From Candidatus Latescibacterota bacterium (GTDB taxonomy: Bacteria; Latescibacterota; UBA2968; UBA8231): DNA of 64,000 nt. Positions 62,628 through 64,000 of this stretch are shown here, in pieces; within the stretch, counting starts at the first letter, position 1, and each line of letters opens with the position of its first letter. The position numbers and the translations under genes were made by a program. The stretch spans positions 22,690 to 86,689 of the forward strand of contig JAJDUT010000009.1 in NCBI GenBank assembly GCA_022826515.1. The letters run 5' to 3'. Below the pieces are notes generated by a model. It searched no databases. It worked only from the letters and a program-made list of their open reading frames with translations, and had not been told where the DNA came from.

Positions 62628-63374
62628 ATGGGAACGACGCAGTTTCGCTTGCTTTGGGTAGTCCTGCTCAGCCTGAGCGGGGTGCTGCCTGCTGCTGCCA
62701 CGGACTTCCAAGCGTCGGATTATCTGCCGCTGGCCGTGGGTAACTCGTGGACGTACGAGCATATCTACCACGACTACAAAGATCGAGAGATGAGCCAATG
62801 GCCCGCGTACACGGCTCAATTTCCTGAGGAGCCCCAATTTACCATAACGGTGGAACGGACGGAGGTCATTGACGGCAAGACGTATTACGTGATCAGCGAC
62901 ATGCCAGCCAATTGGCCACCGGCCCCGCCGCATTTTATCGCGGGCAAGAAGCTGCGCTGGGAGGGTACGCACTTGATGGAGCGCACCGCCGATGGCGAAC
63001 AAGCCCTCTATCGCTTCGATGGAGCCAACGAGATCGGCTACGCAGTCTCGACCGACGAGGGGGCCAGCCGGGTCACGGTGGAAATCCTACCCGAACCCGT
63101 ACCATTGTACGTGTTCTATTTTCATGGCAACTTTGAAGGAGGGCAGGGCTTTGGATTTCTTGCCGGTTATGGTCTTGATATAGGTGGCTGGAACATTTAC
63201 GCGACGGACTACCCTCTCTTCAGAAACGCTACGAGGAGCCTCCGAGCAGTGATCGGAGGTACTTCGGTGGAATATAAAGACGCACTGACTCCCACGGCCT
63301 CACTGTCCTCTTCTTGGGGTCAGGTCAAGCAGTCGTTGTTCTCGCACACGTCTGTAGAGAGGAGTGCCCGATGA
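62628..63374 (+). CDS. Secreted protein of unknown function
   Basis: A 248-residue protein with a signal peptide (RLLWVVLLSLSGVLPAAA). The mature part starts DFQASDYLPLAVGNSWTYEH, a common opening of FCB-type secreted lipocalin-like or FlgD-linked hypothetical proteins, and is aromatic- and beta-rich. No sorting domain or catalytic motif is visible. AAGGAGAT precedes the ATG. It is the first gene under the cassette 2 promoter and overlaps the next frame by 4 bases. Confidence 0.65.
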   Translation: MGTTQFRLLWVVLLSLSGVLPAAATDFQASDYLPLAVGNSWTYEHIYHDYKDREMSQWPAYTAQFPEEPQFTITVERTEVIDGKTYYVISDMPANWPPAPPHFIAGKKLRWEGTHLMERTADGEQALYRFDGANEIGYAVSTDEGASRVTVEILPEPVPLYVFYFHGNFEGGQGFGFLAGYGLDIGGWNIYATDYPLFRNATRSLRAVIGGTSVEYKDALTPTASLSSSWGQVKQSLFSHTSVERSAR

Positions 63375-63616
63375 TCAGATGTTTTCTCTTTTCTATCGCC
63401 CTGCTGGTCGCTCCTCTGTGGACGAGCGAGGCCGCTGCGCGTGGGTCGTCGCGTACTTGGGTAGAGGCCAAAGCCTCCGCACCTTCCTGTACCCTGGATG
63501 TGGTGCTGGTCACCTTTGACGATGCGACGACGCCAGCGGGCGGATACGACTATCACGAACATGACCTACCTTATGCACAAAAATTTATTCATTTGCATAA
63601 AAAATTATGCAAATGA
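63371..63616 (+). CDS. Small secreted-protein fragment, probably truncated
   Basis: An 81-codon frame with a signal peptide (FLFSIALLVAPLWTSEAAA), then CTLDVVLVTFDDATT and GGYDYHEHDLPYAQ. The last 12 residues, KFIHLHKKLCK, and the stop codon fall inside the inverted repeat at 63589-63616. The pattern VVLVTFDDATT followed by DYHEHD looks like the start of a larger secreted protein that has lost its remainder, but this is inference. The start ATG overlaps the upstream stop. Confidence 0.45.
   Translation: MIRCFLFSIALLVAPLWTSEAAARGSSRTWVEAKASAPSCTLDVVLVTFDDATTPAGGYDYHEHDLPYAQKFIHLHKKLCK
63589..63616. repeat. Inverted repeat, candidate activator site, cassette 3
   Basis: TCATTTGCATAA (63589-63600) and its reverse complement TTATGCAAATGA (63605-63616) around a 4-base spacer. 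The TGCAAATGA half matches the cassette 1 repeat, and the whole lies about 115-140 bases upstream of the sigma-54 promoter at 63731. A further TTATGCA half-site is just upstream. Confidence 0.6.
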
Positions 63617-63682
63617 CGAGTAGCAAGAGCTAAACGGCGCAGCGTAGGAACCTCCCACCTTTCTTTTAAGTCGTATGTTTTC

Positions 63683-63715
63683 AATCCTTTAGGGTTTTCC
63701 TAAAGGATTTTTTTG
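63683..63715 (+). terminator. Hairpin with T-run, cassette 3
   Basis: The arms ATCCTTTAGG and CCTAAAGGAT around a 5-base loop, followed by T7. It is identical in both arms to the hairpin at 62062-62093 and sits at the same place relative to its sigma-54 promoter. Confidence 0.7.
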
Positions 63716-63730
63716 TGCGTGGTCTGCCCG

Positions 63731-63747
63731 TTGGCACAGAATGTGCA
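63731..63747 (+). promoter_or_regulatory. Sigma-54 promoter, cassette 3
   Basis: TTGGCACAGAATGTGCA has GG (63733-63734) and GC (63745-63746) separated by 10 bases, 68 bases before the activator ATG. The activator would therefore control its own gene. Confidence 0.8.
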
Positions 63748-63814
63748 TTAGCTGACGGGTAGGCCCCTAACGGAGGGTTGGCGTGGAAGAGGTCGGGGGC
63801 TTGAGGGATGAAGT

Positions 63815-64000
63815 ATGACCCAACTAAGCAACACACCTCCGGCCAAAGTACTCAGCAGCAATCCGGCTATTGCCCTGCTCCTAAAAAGGGTGCGGCAGGT
63901 GGCCAAAACGGATATCCAAGTGCTGATGTTGGGCGAGACCGGCGTCGGTAAGGGCCTACTCGCCCGGACGATCCACGACCGGAGTGCCCGCGGTGCGAAA
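63815..64000 (+). CDS. Sigma-54-dependent transcriptional activator, PspF-like, cut by window edge
   Basis: Sixty-two codons from an ATG at 63815, open to the window edge. It reads TPPAKVLSSNPAIALLLKRV, then VAKTD and the Walker A strand VLMLGETGVGKGLLARTIH, the start of the sigma-54 AAA+ activator domain. No receiver or sensor domain precedes the AAA+ part, as in PspF. It is under a sigma-54 promoter of its own and is the full version of the fragment at 62215-62325. Confidence 0.85.
   Translation, partial: MTQLSNTPPAKVLSSNPAIALLLKRVRQVAKTDIQVLMLGETGVGKGLLARTIHDRSARGAK

Noticed and set aside
1..64000. tRNA, rRNA or insertion-sequence genes
   Set aside because: No clear tRNA T-loop/anticodon arrangement, rRNA stretch or transposase was recognised by eye; a tRNAscan-SE and ISfinder run would settle this.

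Overview
The window is 64 kb of GC-rich bacterial chromosome with almost continuous coding. Its outer-membrane genes (a PorV-like protein, a TonB-dependent receptor with a carboxypeptidase-regulatory N-terminus, secreted beta-propellers ending in FlgD/type-IX-like sorting domains) and its many phytanoyl-CoA dioxygenase, Gfo/Idh and mandelate-racemase-type genes point to an FCB-group bacterium, perhaps Latescibacterota-like. That placement is inference from gene content. No rRNA or tRNA gene was seen.

Layout. 1-12.9 kb is one long leftward gene train: uvrC, xerD-like recombinase, an NMT1/THI5-type ABC transporter, ecfT, truA, RNHCP protein, HtrA protease, pssA, DUF4321-like protein, tatA, gatA, PorV-like protein and a PhyH oxygenase cut by the window edge. 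12.9-16.3 kb holds a YWTD propeller and an RlmI-type methyltransferase. 16.3-21.3 kb is a small-molecule metabolism cluster (SDR, PhyH, isochorismatase-fold hydrolase, class III aminotransferase, Gfo/Idh oxidoreductase) whose three transcription starts share the same unusual promoter/operator sequence. A WD40 propeller and an HD hydrolase follow. 25.0-37.7 kb is a rightward housekeeping run: ndk, yceD, rpmF, fabH, fabD, fabG, acpP, fabF, rnc, lipM-like, two Opp/Dpp ATPases, ppiD-like, a 3-hydroxyisobutyrate dehydrogenase family gene and nadK.

37.8-41.8 kb is an AT-richer island of six closely packed genes: a membrane-anchored GTPase, a tail-anchored protein, an unknown protein, a PIN-like nuclease, a PD-(D/E)XK nuclease and a small protein. 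It looks like a horizontally acquired conflict or defence system and is the best candidate here for an undescribed system. 41.9-51.3 kb holds two NAD-binding epimerases, a secreted sorbosone-dehydrogenase-like protein, a BCCT transporter, a TonB receptor and a PhyH oxygenase. 51.4-54.4 kb holds two enolase-superfamily genes and a HAD hydrolase.

54.5-61.9 kb resembles the N-methylglutamate pathway (mgsA, mgsB, mgsC, gmaS and an mgdA/soxB-like oxidoreductase), interrupted between gmaS and mgdA by an ATPase plus RloB-like pair typical of phage defence. The last 2 kb contains three related regulatory cassettes. Each has repeats or palindromes about 110-150 bp upstream of a sigma-54 promoter; two of the three also carry a hairpin between them. 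They drive a truncated activator fragment, a small secreted-protein operon and the start of a PspF-like sigma-54 activator that runs off the window.
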